64,000 bases of DNA from the NCBI RefSeq assembly GCF_021130785.1, contig NC_060214.1, positions 41,337,001-41,401,000 of the forward strand, written 5' to 3'. How positions within the stretch are numbered: the first letter of the stretch is position 1; the number at the start of each line of letters is the position of its first letter. The notes beneath the pieces are model-generated. The model was not told where the DNA came from and ran no database searches. It was given only the letters and a program-made list of their open reading frames with translations. Source of the DNA: Homalodisca vitripennis (taxonomy: Eukaryota > Arthropoda > Insecta > Hemiptera > Cicadellidae). The translations under genes and the position numbers were made by a program. This document shows positions 36,301-48,854 of the stretch, piece by piece.

Positions 36301-37597
36301 GACCTAGCTATAAAACTACCCTTTCTTGCATTGCCATGGATTATGTACAAAACATATGAAAATAATATCATTCCAACAACATGTATAAAACATGTAAATC
36401 TCTATAAGATTTTCACACAGCAAAAATCTCTCATCCTATCAGTCATTTCATTTATTAGCTGATGTACAGTTGATCATTCACAGAATTTCAGGTCATTAAT
36501 AACCTCCATATTAAGCTACCTCGTTGTCAAAACGTAATTTATCTACGTTGCGCCAACAATGAATGTTTACCTTTGTTATTGATTGTTTTCTCTTTCACGT
36601 TGTTCCTTTAGGTAATAGCATTTAGAATTTTCTTTTTGGAAAAACTGTTAATACTCAACAGGTCCGACTTTCCATACGTGCCTGACTTACATATATAGTA
36701 CAGGAAACCTTAAGTTAGACGAGATACACTACCTAGTATCAGCCTCAAGCCACATTGCTACGAACAGTGTTCGTAAGTAGCAATTTGTTTCAAATAGAAA
36801 TTTTAACATATTGTACAAAAAATCATAATTGTAATTAAGTTCACATCTTTTTGTTTTTCAGGCTTAAAGCTGGTTGAGAAATTTCTTGCATGTATTGCAG
36901 ATGTGAAAGTTGTTATTTAATAATTGGTGTCTCGGCATAAAGCATATAAGTTTAGTTTTCTTTTGGGCGAGTTCATGGTCTAATGTCGCGGTTAATGTTA
37001 ATGAATTCAAATCGGTGGTCGAAATTCTTGGTTAGCATCCTTACTTTGTAGAATCAAAATTTGAGATTCTTCCATTAAGGGACAATATTCTTATAAGAGA
37101 ATCAATATAGGCAGTTTTAGTTGAAATAAATAAAATGGTCAGTGCTATAGAACCCACAAAGTTTTTTTAAGATTATTTATATTTAGACGTCAATTTTTAC
37201 CAGGAATTTTTAAGTTGTTATATCAGGGTGTAATGATCAATAATTATTAATATTGTTAGCTCCGAAGGCTAACATTGCATCCCTTCCTATTTTAAGGTAC
37301 GATTTGATACTATTACACCAAATATTGCTCCTTTGTCTTTTTACCGTAAAACGAACAGAAAACGTAATCTATGTATTAAGTTCAACGCTTTACGGCCTTC
37401 TTTACCAACTGTTTTGCATAGATGAATTGATAAACAGTCGGACACACAATGACATGATTTTAAGAGGACAGTGACTAGTGTCCAATAATTTACAGTTAAA
37501 AGCATAAATTACAATCTTATGACACTACAATCTACAAATCATAATGTGGTGCATACAAATTCTAAACATCTTGATTGTGTTTGACCAACAACTAGTA

Positions 37598-37646
37598 TAA
37601 ATATATATACTATACTATACTATATATATATATATATATATATTAT
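37598..37646 (+). repeat. (TA)n-rich microsatellite
   Basis: TATATATAC, a TATAC triplet repeat, then about 12 TA units. Confidence 0.9.
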
Positions 37647-39624
37647 AATAAGCTTATTCATAAAGGTTCATAATTAGGATAAATTCATTAAATCATCATT
37701 AGAATCAATTCAGGTAAATTCTAAAACCATCTTATTTGTTATACAATAGTTCCTGTGATAGAGAGCAGAGAATCTAGACATTTTACGCGCTACAAAGATG
37801 CAAAATTTACCTGGGAATACCCAATATATTTTTCTTATAAGCATTACAAATTTTCCCTTAAAATGTTTTAAACATCTTCCTTAAATAACTGAACTGTGGT
37901 CAAAATGATCCTTAGCACAGGAATTTATTACCTGTATTGCAGATACTATAATACTGAACCGGCTTCGGGTTATACGATAGTGATAGGAAGATAGAGTTAT
38001 CAGGATGGATAAGGATAGAGATACGGGCATCCTCATGTCGGAATCACGTGGAGAGGTATGTCATATTCTATATCTCAGTCTTGTCAAGAAGGGTAGCTCT
38101 GTTCCAGTCTCTTTCAGTTAAAGAGGGTAGGGGAAGGTTATCTCTCATGTTTAGGCTAACAACAGTCTTTAACACTAATAGAGCTTCTTCACTCCGATAG
38201 TCCCCTACAATGTTAAGTAGACCTATTTATCGAGACCTTTTATCTTTTGAAAATTTATGGAGTTGCCTTATGTATAAGAATTATATGTATTTACTGAGTT
38301 TCAAACTGAAATTGTAATTAAAAGAGAAATTATAGTATAAAAGACTCAACAATAATAAAAGATATAAGCGGAAAAATACTTATTGTGTTGTCCATTAATT
38401 ATCAATATAATTATGTTATGCTATCAGCTATATTTATAGTTCCATATATACTGCCTACAAGAGATTTTTGTTTAAATTTTAATCTGCTCTCGACCATCAT
38501 TTTAGTATCTAGATCATTTTAGTATCGACTTTGTTTAGTATTTAGATTCAGATGTTACATGATATTTTTCTGACAATGTAGAAATAAAAAAATACTGTTT
38601 AAATTAGTTTTGTTAGTTTGTTTAAAATGAAACATATTTGATGTATAAAATATATTTCTTTACAATTTAAATTTATAAAAAATATCCAAACCATGCATCA
38701 AACATTTAACTACTTCTTACTGTCTTTTGTCAAAATTTTCCAAATGAAAGAAGGAAAAATATTCATATTATTTGTATATTTTATAGCTTTTATTGCATTT
38801 GAATTAATCAGCTGCTCCAAAATACGAATTTTTGATTGTTGATTTAACATAAATTTATGATTACGTAAAACTTAGCCTGTTAAATAGAAAGGAATTCTCA
38901 TTTAATGATTAAGGAAAATTTCAAAAATAATATGATTATATAAATAGTTAGGAATGCTATAAAATTAAGTCTGCTAAATATACACAGTTTGTTATTATAA
39001 AATAATATGTTGATTTGCAATACCCTAATAATTTATAAAAATAAGAATAAGAAATATTTTATTCCAAACTTTGTACAAATTTACAATAAATGAAATGGTG
39101 GAAATACTAGCCATCTGAACAAGTAGCGATGGCTAGTGCAAAGAAAACTTAACTAAGTGTTTTACACTGACAGTCAGTCTACATAGCTATCTTCTTGTGT
39201 ACCTTACGTACTTTACGTGTATCTTCTACTTTACGTACATGATTGTTAAATGATTAGTCTTTTTTTACAATACCATTGACTAATAGACCTAACGGACTAG
39301 CCAAAAGAGATAAACACTGTTTGGAATGGTTTAGTCAAGCTCGAATTAATTCTGAAGTACTAAATAAATAAATATAATAAATCTATGAGTTTAAGATGTA
39401 TGATATATATATTTATGTATGTATAATAAATATATTAAAACTAAATGCTAAGGTGTACCTACGTACACATGCAGTAGTTTCAATACTAGTTTAGATTTTA
39501 GCTTTTATTGTGTAAGACTTGAGAAACTCAGTGACATTACAGACATTGTAAATACAAAACTTTGAGGAATCATTTTTTTATGTTCTAAAGTTCTTTACAA
39601 TGCACGATTATTAAAGTACAATAT

Positions 39625-39909
39625 ATGACTATTAGTGATAATTTTTTTCTTATATTTTTCAATGGACCGACAAAACTTAGCATAGTAGAAAGGGAATGCA
39701 AGGTTTGTGGAACACTACTCATGGAAAGAACTTTTATAACTGAATTTTGCAGTGACAACTTTAAACGCAGTGATAAACGAATAGGAGAAATAAGGGATTT
39801 TGAAGGGACTATTGCCAATATAGCAAATTATAAATTACAACTTGTCTATTGTGAGTCAGGAAAGAGGCAACAACTTATTTATCAAAATCAGTCACTTGGA
39901 AGCAACTAA
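39625..39909 (+). CDS. Unclassified 94-codon open frame
   Basis: The frame starts ATGACTATTAGTG and ends TAA at 39907. It contains ECKVCGTLLMERTFITEFC with a CxxC pair and a third Cys, and is more polar and less Phe/Ile/Asn-rich than chance frames nearby. A T-rich run (TTTTTTTCTTATATTTTTC) at 39643-39660 could also be the pyrimidine tract of a 3' splice site feeding a shorter exon. I recognise no family. A chance frame is the default view. Confidence 0.15.
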   Translation: MTISDNFFLIFFNGPTKLSIVERECKVCGTLLMERTFITEFCSDNFKRSDKRIGEIRDFEGTIANIANYKLQLVYCESGKRQQLIYQNQSLGSN

Positions 39910-42214
39910 TTTATGAATGCGTTGGATATGATTTCAGTGCAATATATTAAAAAATAGTACTTTATTTTTCTTTAAATGGCCTTTTTTACATTTCTACACG
40001 TTTTTCCTCTTAGGTTTGATAACACAACCTCCCTACAAATACTTTAGTATTTAAAGTGGTATTGGAGATTCCTTTTTTTACTTTTACTTCACAAATTAAT
40101 GTAATTTTGTCTCTGTGCCATTGATATACTTTATACATCTTCATAAAGGAAATTTTAAAGTTCCTTAAAGTTAAAGAAATATTTATAATCTTCCTTTATA
40201 AGAAATTATATTTGTACAAATTATAAATGTATTAAATTAAGTGACGTTATAAATAAAAGTTTAACATTTAAATTTTTGCAATTAGCTTGTCCTGAGAAGT
40301 GAAACAAAAGATAGAAGAAACAGAGTAGCTGTTCAGGAGAGTTTTTTTACGATATACGGAAGAACTTGTAAAAACCGTATATCGTGGTATTGAATAAATG
40401 TAACCTAAGAAATAAATTTTTACATCTATTAAAATAAGATTATACTTTCACCGCCAGATTTTACATTATGTATGATGGAATCCAATTGACAGAGTAAGAC
40501 CTTGAATTAAGTCTGAAGGTATTGAATAAAACATGGAGCGGCAGTCCCAAGTGTCTTAAGTTACTTACTGGGAAGAAGCTACACTGATGGCTGCTCGCAT
40601 TACTGTTAATACTCAATCGAACCATACATGGTAATATAATTAATATGTCAAGTTATATACAATGAATTAGACAGAGCAAGTGATATAATTATATATTTAA
40701 TAATAGAAAAAAGATTTATTGTAAGGGTGTAATAAGGTACGGAGTTATTGTTGCTAACATAGTTTAAAAGACGTATTTTAGAAAATATTTCCATATTTAT
40801 ATAAACCTATAAATAAAATGTAAGTAAAGCATGTTTATAAATTAATTTGTTTTATGTACGTAACGCGTATAATACAATTATGTCGTCATTTGCGTTCCGT
40901 ATTATCCTTTCCCCTTTATTCCACTTTCTATTCATAACTTAGTGTTTATGCTGTTTTGCCTTAGGTAAACGTTGAATATGATTTTAAAAGATATAATTTT
41001 TGCTTTATTCTATACACATTTTAATGCTAATGGTCCAAATTAGATAAGTATGATTGATAAAATAATAATAATAATATTTCTCCCTTTTCTTAGTTTTTTC
41101 TAACGTTTTTTTATCCATCTTAGGCGGTAAGCATTTATTATTAACTATTTTAAGATCTAATGTAATCTTATGTATCTAATCTAGTATAATTTAATCTGAA
41201 AGGTGTGCAATTAAACATGGTATAATTTTGAAATCTCGCCTGATATGTTACAATATTCTAACCCTACAGCACTTACTTCTTTGAATGCAAATTGTTGCAA
41301 CTGATCTAACCGCATATTACGTCCTAAGTCACTGTAGATTGATTGGACCTGTAACCCCCCCCCCCTTATAACCAACATAGCGGCTTCCACTCCCCGGACT
41401 TTCCATTTTGTATAAATAATCACAGCCAATTTATAAATATATTACAAATATCCCGACCTCTGAAACTATGTGCATATTCATTACAGTACAATATCCAGGA
41501 GCTTTGTGAATGCATACACTACAATAATGGTTCAGCAAGCTTCGTCTTAGCATACAATATAATACGTGTTTGCTCTCAAAGCAATTTTGCATTTAATATG
41601 TAATGTCAGATAGATTGACTTCGTTTGTATCAGATACACTTTTGTGTAAGTCTTATTGCTTCCAGCCAGATTATATCTTATGTATTGTTTATAACACAGG
41701 GTATTAATTCGTAAGATTCATCGCTCTCCCGACGTTACCTATCTTATTGTTTTCTGTATAGTTTTAATTTGAATTTCATTAATTAGTTAGTTAACATGAA
41801 AGAGCTTGATAGGTTGGAACATTTAAAGTCTCTGTTAGTCCATCTGACTATCCATCTATCTGTCTGTCCTAACGATACATAGAAAACGAACTTCAAAATT
41901 ATGTTTAAAGTTTCCTTAAAAATAGGCAAAATAGGTTGCTTATTAATGAAGATTTATGCAGATATAAAATCTAAAAATCAGTTCTTTTCCAAAATATTTT
42001 GCGGACACACAATCATACAGAAATACAATTCTCCAGTTCCTGGAGTGTTAACGTCATTAACGGTCTGGCAATAAATTTTCGAAACTATTTATAAATGTAT
42101 ATTGTATTTTATATCAATATATTATGGCTAATCATAAAATTTTCGTTTATTTTAATTTTAATAACATGAGTTATTCATTGTTGTTATCTATCTAGCCACA
42201 TATTACTTTCCTTT

Positions 42215-42396
42215 TGTAAGGTTTTTAAGTTTTGTTTAGTTTAAGATTAAGGTTGTGACATATTTTGAGCAAGGGGTTGCTGTGAGAGGATTTAATAATA
42301 GGTTAGATTGGCAGTACAATACCCTCAAATGAACCAACACTTATTTTATTTTGTGACAACATCTTATTAAATTGATTTAAAAACTTTAATAACTTA
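42215..42396 (+). repeat. 5' LTR of compact element
   Basis: It matches 45065-45245 with a few differences. Shared words include GGTTGTGACATATTTTGAGC, TTGCTGTGAGAGGATTTAAT, GTACAATACCCTCAAATGAA and TTGTGACAACATCTTATTAA. The right boundary is uncertain by a few bases because the copies diverge there. Confidence 0.85.
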
Positions 42397-42603
42397 AACT
42401 ACACGAAAGACTCACCTTAGTGAAGGAGGACAGGGAAAACTATAAGGATCTAGCTACAATCGAGGATTTTTCTAGCGCAGAGAACTAATTTATATGACAC
42501 AGTACATAACCCTGAGGCGGGACATCAAGACACAAGCACCCCCAACCTTAGCACAACATTACGAGCCACTCACACTACCTGACAGAACTAACACAGCAAA
42601 ACC

Positions 42604-43735
42604 ATGGGGGAAAACATACCGCTAATATCAGCTGGGACTTACACAGGTCTCCAGAGCGAAAAATCACAAGATTTTTTTATACAAATTCCTAGTGGCAGCA
42701 ACTTCAAAACAGATGGGACAGATAACACTGAAGATAATTTATTCCCAGCGCATTTATCAGGCACAGCACTAAACTTGGTTCAAACACTACAAGCAAAAAA
42801 CAACAAGGGAAAGCCCATACAATGGGATCAACTTGGTAAAAGTTTCATAGAGGCTTTCACTCCATTAGCACAAACCAGAGTCTACAAATGATTTTAGAAC
42901 ACAAAATACAGGGAGAGAACGAGCCAACACTAACCTATTTTTTTTAGATATATTAACAACATGCCGAAGATATGACCCTACAATACAGGACAAGCAAATT
43001 ATACATTTTATCATACAAGGACTAAAACCAGAAAATCTGTGAACGATTTATAGGCCTGAAAAACGACACCTTAAGTGATCTAGAGACTAATTTAAAAATT
43101 AGAGAACAGCTAGTTCTAACACAAATGAAAAAAACAAAGAAAGGTACAATAGGGTTGCAGCAAATAGACCCTTACAGTACACCCTTATATGAACAAAACA
43201 TTCATCCATAAACTACAAACAGAACTTAACACCCTAACCAATTTAGTAGCTACCCTAACTACAAATCAAATTTCAAATCATAACCACAGGTACGAAAGGT
43301 CTCCATCCCCGTATGAAAACTCAAAATATAAGCCAAGATATGATAGAACACCTAGTCCTCACCAGAATAGACATATGGAAAGCCCCAAACTACCCCAAAC
43401 AAACCCAAAGGCCACCTATGATTTAAACACGTTACCTTCAGTGATAGGAGAAGACAAAACCATTCCCAAATACAACCTGCTAGACAAAGTAGGTATTGCA
43501 CTATTTTGCCGTAAAGACAACCATAACACTGAACAATGTTGGTTCAAGCAACGTTCATTAACTTCTCAACACCCCAAAGTAACCGCTTGGCACCTAAAAC
43601 CAACAATACACAAGAGCTGTTCTGCAGGTACTGCAAGCGAACAAACCACAATATCGAATCATGTTACAAGTCTAATTATTATAAACAGAATCAACAAAAA
43701 AACGGGAAATAGGGGGAGGTCATACTAACCCTTAC
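42604..43735 (+). pseudogene. Retrotransposon Gag, decayed
   Basis: The first frame (42604-42891) holds FPAHLSGTALN (AL-W replaced by AL-N-L) and WDQLGKSFIEAFTP, hallmarks of the retrotransposon Gag domain (PF03732-type). A TGA at 42889 is bypassed only by a frame change, after which ILEHKIQGEN and LTYF follow. The later frame (43189-43728) has two SPSP-type linkers. A zinc-knuckle-like FCRKDNHNTEQC lacks its first Cys. A complete CX2CX4HX4C knuckle (CRYCKRTNHNIESC, 43623-43664) lies in another frame. Several frameshifts make it non-functional. Confidence 0.75.
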
Positions 43736-44780
43736 CGAACTTCCCCCTTACTAAAAGCGAAAACAAATAACACTATAGATCTTAACGAAAGGAATCGACA
43801 AACTTACAAATGTATAAAGTCTATGACATTTACTCCAACTAACCCCAAAATACTACCACTATCAACCCTGGAAAGACACAGTTCAGAAGTGATATTTAAA
43901 GCCATAGATTATTAATCAAAAAATTCCCACCCTTAAAGAAGATGGAAGAAATTGAACAACCTATTATGCAAAAGCCTATACACACCATAAAACTTCGATC
44001 TGTGTTCAATCCAACCCCAACCCAAAGCGAACCAAACCCTCTCGGAGACAACAAATATAAATAAACCCAGTTTTACAAGAAAAACCTTGCAGTCTCAGAA
44101 AATTTCACACGACAGATAAAACCTAGCGTATTAAAGGTAGTAGCGCACGTAAAACAGGACCCAGATTGTAGTATGGGGGAGGTAAACACACATACGGGAT
44201 TGGAAGAAACCATTGAGATAGACACTATACAGATTTTAAATCACATAGAGCAACAGAAGAAACAGAATATGATAGATTGTACTAACTTGCAAGAAATAAC
44301 GCAAGACAGGAAACACAGACCGAGGAAAAATAAAACATTATTATTAGAGGATATTTATGAACTCATATTTAATTGCGAAAATAAAACCACGAAGAAGATA
44401 CCTGTCCTAACAATAGACGTAGCCTTGACCACAAAACCCTCGACATCCAGTACCCTGCATTATAGATACAGGATTGTAACATAAAACATTATTTAGAGCA
44501 GACCTAGTTTGTGAAACAAAAATTAAATACTAGCAACATACCCTCGTTGATATCGGCTAACGGTTATACCATTAACAGTTTTGGGGTTCGACAAAAATCG
44601 CCATGCAAATTGGTAAAGTTATACTTGAAGACACGTTTTATGTGACACCTGATCTAAAAGCCCAATATTAGTAGGAAACATTTCCTATTTCAGAACTGCG
44701 TGGAGTTAAACTATAAAAAATAAAACAATAAAAATTACCAAATATCAGATTGAATATATAATACCTATGAATGAACAATA
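43736..44780 (+). pseudogene. Protease-like pol remnant of compact element
   Basis: Open frames here are short and broken. 44173-44484 reads through a Lys/Glu-rich linker to KKIPVLTIDVALTTK, at the place where a retropepsin D-T/S-G would be expected. Further along, QIGKVILEDTFYVTPDLK (about 44603-44658, one frame change from the linker) and ILVGN (about 44666) resemble the flap and C-terminal region of retroviral-type proteases. A catalytic D-T/S-G triad is not visible, so the assignment is tentative. No reverse transcriptase motif (YxDD) was found. Confidence 0.4.
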
Positions 44781-45064
44781 GCAGTTAGACATCAAGAATT
44801 TTAAAAAACACACAGGAGTTAGAAGTACAGCAAATTAACAGGTGTAACAGCCCGCAAGACATAATTATAGCACCACATCAGCATATTAGGATTAGCTCCT
44901 TAAAAGGTTATAGAGTCTCGAACAGCCATCGAAACAGATAGGAATCTAAGAATAAAAAAGTAATGTCATGCATATCTTTCAGAAGGGGAAGATGGTACAG
45001 ATACAATTGTAAAATATTTATAATGCATCAAATTTCCCAAAAAGGATACCCGTCGCCTCCACCA

Positions 45065-45245
45065 TGTAAGGTTTTTAAGTTTGGTTTAGTTTATAGATTA
45101 AGGTTGTGACATATTTTGAGCAAGAGTTGCTGTGAGAGGATTTAATAATAGGTTAGATTGGCAGTACAATACCCTCAAATGAACCAACAGATATTTTATT
45201 TTGTGACAACATCTTATTAAATTGATTAAACATTTTAATTAACAA
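45065..45245 (+). repeat. 3' LTR of compact element
   Basis: This is the partner of 42215-42396. It begins TGTAAGGTTTTTAAGTTTGG and carries the same internal words with single-base differences and one short deletion (GAGCAAGAGTTGC against GAGCAAGGGGTTGC). Confidence 0.85.
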
Positions 45246-45554
45246 CTGATTGGGTCAACGATATATTAGGCACAAATTTGTAATACCTTAATACCTTGAA
45301 GACATATTTAATGTTAAATTACTCATTACAATTTATATAAATTTAATTCATTATAAAAATTTACTAGTAATTTTGTAGTGTTGCAATAAATTATGAGTTC
45401 ATGGACTAACGTGAGAAACTTTCTTTTAAATAGCTAAACATTTTACATGAATTTACATTTTCGAAATTGTGAACATTTAAATAGATATGGAATTTAAAAA
45501 TGATTAATGAACCCTAAAATATACTAAGTTCTTAAAATTACTTGCATTTTATTT
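45246..45554. other. AT-rich sequence, no gene recognised
   Basis: I see no gene, repeat or motif of note between the LTR and the GC-richer block. Confidence 0.5.
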
Positions 45555-45736
45555 CACTTTACACTTATTACGCCTAGAGATATTTTTCCGCACACGAACA
45601 CCAACACTAGCACTCCCGAACCTCGCTCTACGGACTTCCCGTCCTCGACCTCCTCCTTGTTCTTCAGTTTTGATGTTATTCTCCCGCCAGCTCATGACCA
45701 CGCCTCTGCCAAATCTCTCCATCATAATTGGTGAGT
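45555..45736 (+). promoter_or_regulatory. GC- and CpG-richer block ending in a strong 5' splice site
   Basis: A 180-base patch with many CpG and CCTC/CCCG words (for example CACTCCCGAACCTCGCTC, GACTTCCCGTCCTCGACC) stands out from AT-rich DNA. It ends CATCATAATTG followed by GTGAGTACC, a near-consensus 5' splice site on the + strand. The arrangement fits a first exon or promoter-proximal sequence. The minus strand also has a 66-codon Arg/Gly-rich frame that I regard as compositional. It could instead be part of an unrecognised transposon. Confidence 0.3.
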
Positions 45737-48700
45737 ACCAATTTTTCATATCAGCATGTCTGCCCCTTATATCGTCGCACGGTTATTTTTTTTATATATA
45801 AGCATTTCCGCTGCTTAAGCAAGCATTTCTGTTTGTTCACCTTCGGTGTCTGGGCGGATGTGCGTATCCCACTTACATCCGGAGGATGTTTGTCTCGAAT
45901 TGTAATACAAGACTTCCTTTCCAGCAACTATCTGTACATCGATTCTATGAAATTTTATTTTACTAATAATTACATATGTCTTACACTTTGAATTATTTAT
46001 ATTTTCATAATGACCCATATAACACTGTCAAGGTTAACATTTTTTTAACTGTTAGATAAAGAAGCAATGTTGACATTTGTATTTGTAGACATGAGCTTAT
46101 TTGAAAAGTATTTCTACTAATTTTGAGGTTTTGTGTTCAAAAGAAATATTAGAATAATTTTGTTTTGAAAACAAATAAGACGGAAAGAGTATAGGACGGA
46201 TCTAGCACGTTATTTTAGTATATTATAATCAAATCAGTTTTTTTCTGAAAATTGAGATATGACGTATACTATTTAACTTCTCCATTTGTAATATTGTAAT
46301 ACAAGAAAATAACATATTGTTCATCGGCTCTTTATATATGCCCTTAAGTGTATTTTATATGTTATTCAGTTACTGCCATCAGTGTTCGGTAGCACTGAAA
46401 AACTTTCTTAAAGGCCAAACTTTACCAAGAAAAGTATTCTAAACTGTCAAGAAGAATGTGTTTTTTATTAGTTTTGTCATAGCCATTTCTGTATGTGGCA
46501 TAATAAGTGCATAGTATAACATCGTTAGGCACGGAAGTTTTGGTATTTAAATACCATATTCTTAAATAGCAGAGTTCCTTGTTTTCTGCTGCCTTGTACT
46601 TCTAGTAAAATTATAAATGAACTTAGATATTTCGTATCATGTAATATAAACAGTACTTGCTTCACTTTAAAACTTTTTATACACATTGATATCATATATG
46701 TAAATAGATCTGTAAAGTATAGAATTAAATAATTGTAACAGGAAGTTTTTTTTTAAATAGCATTACCATATAATGCTTAGATCATGATACGCATCTACAT
46801 TTTAAGAAAATGTCGTAATATTTTCGATGAGGAAGCCTGGTCTCATACTCTATACCAATAGCAATTTCTCATTTATCAAAATTACTATCCTTAATCTCTT
46901 AGCATGTCTCATTATTGCTTGTAAGTAGTGAATATGTTAGTATTTCCTTATATAAAGTAACCAGCAAGGATACAAAAACTGTTTCTTTCAACATTTTAAT
47001 TAAAATACTACTCATTTTCCATTTTTTCTAAACAGTGATATGAGCGACATTTTTTAATGTTTTTATGTCATGTCAGCAAAATTCGTTAATACTAGCTTCT
47101 ATAGCCAAGGCACACAATACACTTATAGGTAGTAAACGTTGCTATTCTTCTAATATAACAATGTAGGGACAGTAATGAAATAAAACTTTATAGTTTTATT
47201 TCTTCACAAAATTCTCAATACTGAATTATGCTATTACCTATAATATTGTACAATGTTATATTACAAATTTGTGTATGCTTTGTTTTATCTGATTTTAAAC
47301 CTAAATAGCTAAAAACATAAATCATAAACAAAAATAAAATTCTAGGCCTAAAGGGTTTTCAATTCAGATAGCTCACATAATTTATATAAGTAGTTTTATT
47401 CACGCTCTGCTGAACTTTATGTAAGTATTTACTATCAATAGAGGGTATTATAGACTTATAAATCACTTAGTATATGAAATTATAAAATCAAAATTATGAA
47501 CAAATACCAACAGTACCACACATATTTTAATTACCAAAATTGTTCTCTAATATCGTAATTAACTTTAAACCTTAGAATAATGTATAAAACATATATCAAT
47601 CTTTATGTAATGAATGTACGTAAATCAAGTTAATAATATTCTAGTATTTCCATTACTACTAAACTGCAAAATTGCACTGATTGGTTGGTTGTTTATAAAC
47701 AAAGCCATATTGCCTGGAATGTTTACATACATATTACAAACAATGATAGTTTCTGTAATACTCTCAGCAAGGCAATATTCAATCTGGAATTAATGTTTAT
47801 TTCAATACGTTATCAAAATTATTTCACTGAAATATATTTTAATATATTATCTCCAAATAATCCGGTTCTAAATAACACTAAATTAAAAGTAGTGTATTTT
47901 GATCCTTGAAACACAAACAATATAATATATAAGAACACATTATACATTAAATTTATACATGTCATATTTAAAACAGTTTAAAAGGCCCTAACGATGCACT
48001 TTTAAAGTGATGTAGTAAGATTAAATGTAAGGTCTACATTCTACGTGAACGATTTTGCACACAATCTACGTAACTTCATCATCTGTTACCACGACACAAG
48101 TTAAAAGACGACTTAATAATAAAGTTAGTGTATCAAAATCCCTAAATTAAACATGATTGAATAAGAAAGTCTACGATAGTGGAAATGTCAAAGAATCAGA
48201 AACAGCGTCTGTAAATAAAATAAATGTAAATTATCTCAACGAATAAATTTTCAATTAGCCACTAATTTAAATTAGCTTTAGTTTAAATAAGCGATGATTG
48301 GTTTAAATTGGTCTAAACAAAACGAAACTAATTTCTACTCTACAAATTTCTATACTATACGTATGTAAAGGGTTGCATTTGCAGCAATTTTTTTTTATGC
48401 AATCACTTTACATTCCTCCAAACAACTGCTTAAACATATAGTGTGCTGTGCTGTGTTTTAAAATACGATATAAAACTTGTAAGAGCCAATATATTTATGA
48501 GAAGAAACGTTTCAAAACAGATTTCAAAGGTTCAATGTCACAATTTGAATTTAGTGTCATACATAAATATATTTAAGTCTTAGCAATAAGCTGTAAATTG
48601 AAGAGGAGTATAGGTACTATATTATGTATTTTATGTTAATGGCACTCTGATAATAAGTGGAGATCCAAATTTGATCGTTTTTGTCACTAACATGGTCCAT

Positions 48701-48850
48701 AAGCATCTACAGGTAGATGCATTTAAAAGTCTCAGAAGATAGTGAAGTTCTTAATGACAAGATAACAGAATATATCAAATTCCCCTCTAAATTAGACTAT
48801 GAGTTCCTGCAAGAAAATTACGATTAGGTATTTTGATGTAGTTTGCTATT
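45737..48850. other. AT-rich sequence, no gene recognised
   Basis: The frames at 45728-45991 and 47685-47909 lack motifs and splice context. I see nothing else in the stretch. Confidence 0.5.
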
Positions 48851-48854
48851 GATG

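Larger units (their letters stand above)
33348..42214. other. AT-rich sequence, no gene recognised
   Basis: Short frames at 37253-37474, 38005-38121 and 41211-41429 have no motifs I recognise. A modestly GC-richer patch lies at 35800-35970, with the repeated word GTGACTGATTGACGTGACTG. A (TA)n tract lies at 37598-37646. The frame at 39625-39909 is listed separately. Confidence 0.5.
42215..45245 (+). mobile_element. Compact Ty3/Gypsy-like LTR element with gag and protease only
   Basis: Direct terminal repeats of about 180 bp (starts TGTAAGGTTTTTAAGTTT at 42215 and 45065) enclose about 2.7 kb. The interior holds a decayed gag and protease-like remnants. The distance from the protease-like part (about 44690) to the right LTR leaves no room for reverse transcriptase, RNase H or integrase. 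Thus the element is either a non-autonomous type or an internally deleted copy. No target-site duplication, primer-binding site or polypurine tract was convincing. The LTRs differ at several sites, so insertion is not very recent. Confidence 0.8.
32942..48850. other. 15.9-kb segment present in copy B, absent from copy A
   Basis: In copy A the two flanking homologies (15291 and about 15320) are nearly adjacent. In copy B they are separated by this block. No terminal repeats at its edges mark it as a single transposon. It contains the compact LTR element at 42215-45245, a GC-richer block at 45555-45736 and a candidate exon at 33262-33347. Copy A may have lost it, or copy B may have gained it; the window alone cannot decide. 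Confidence 0.75.

Noticed and set aside
36760..36780. Palindrome TACGAAC-AGT-GTTCGTA as a hormone response element
   Set aside because: Half-site spacing does not fit a steroid-receptor palindrome, and single short palindromes are expected by chance.
45549..45749. Arg/Gly-rich 66-codon frame on the minus strand
   Set aside because: Composition follows from the GC-richer patch; the better-supported signal is the + strand splice donor.
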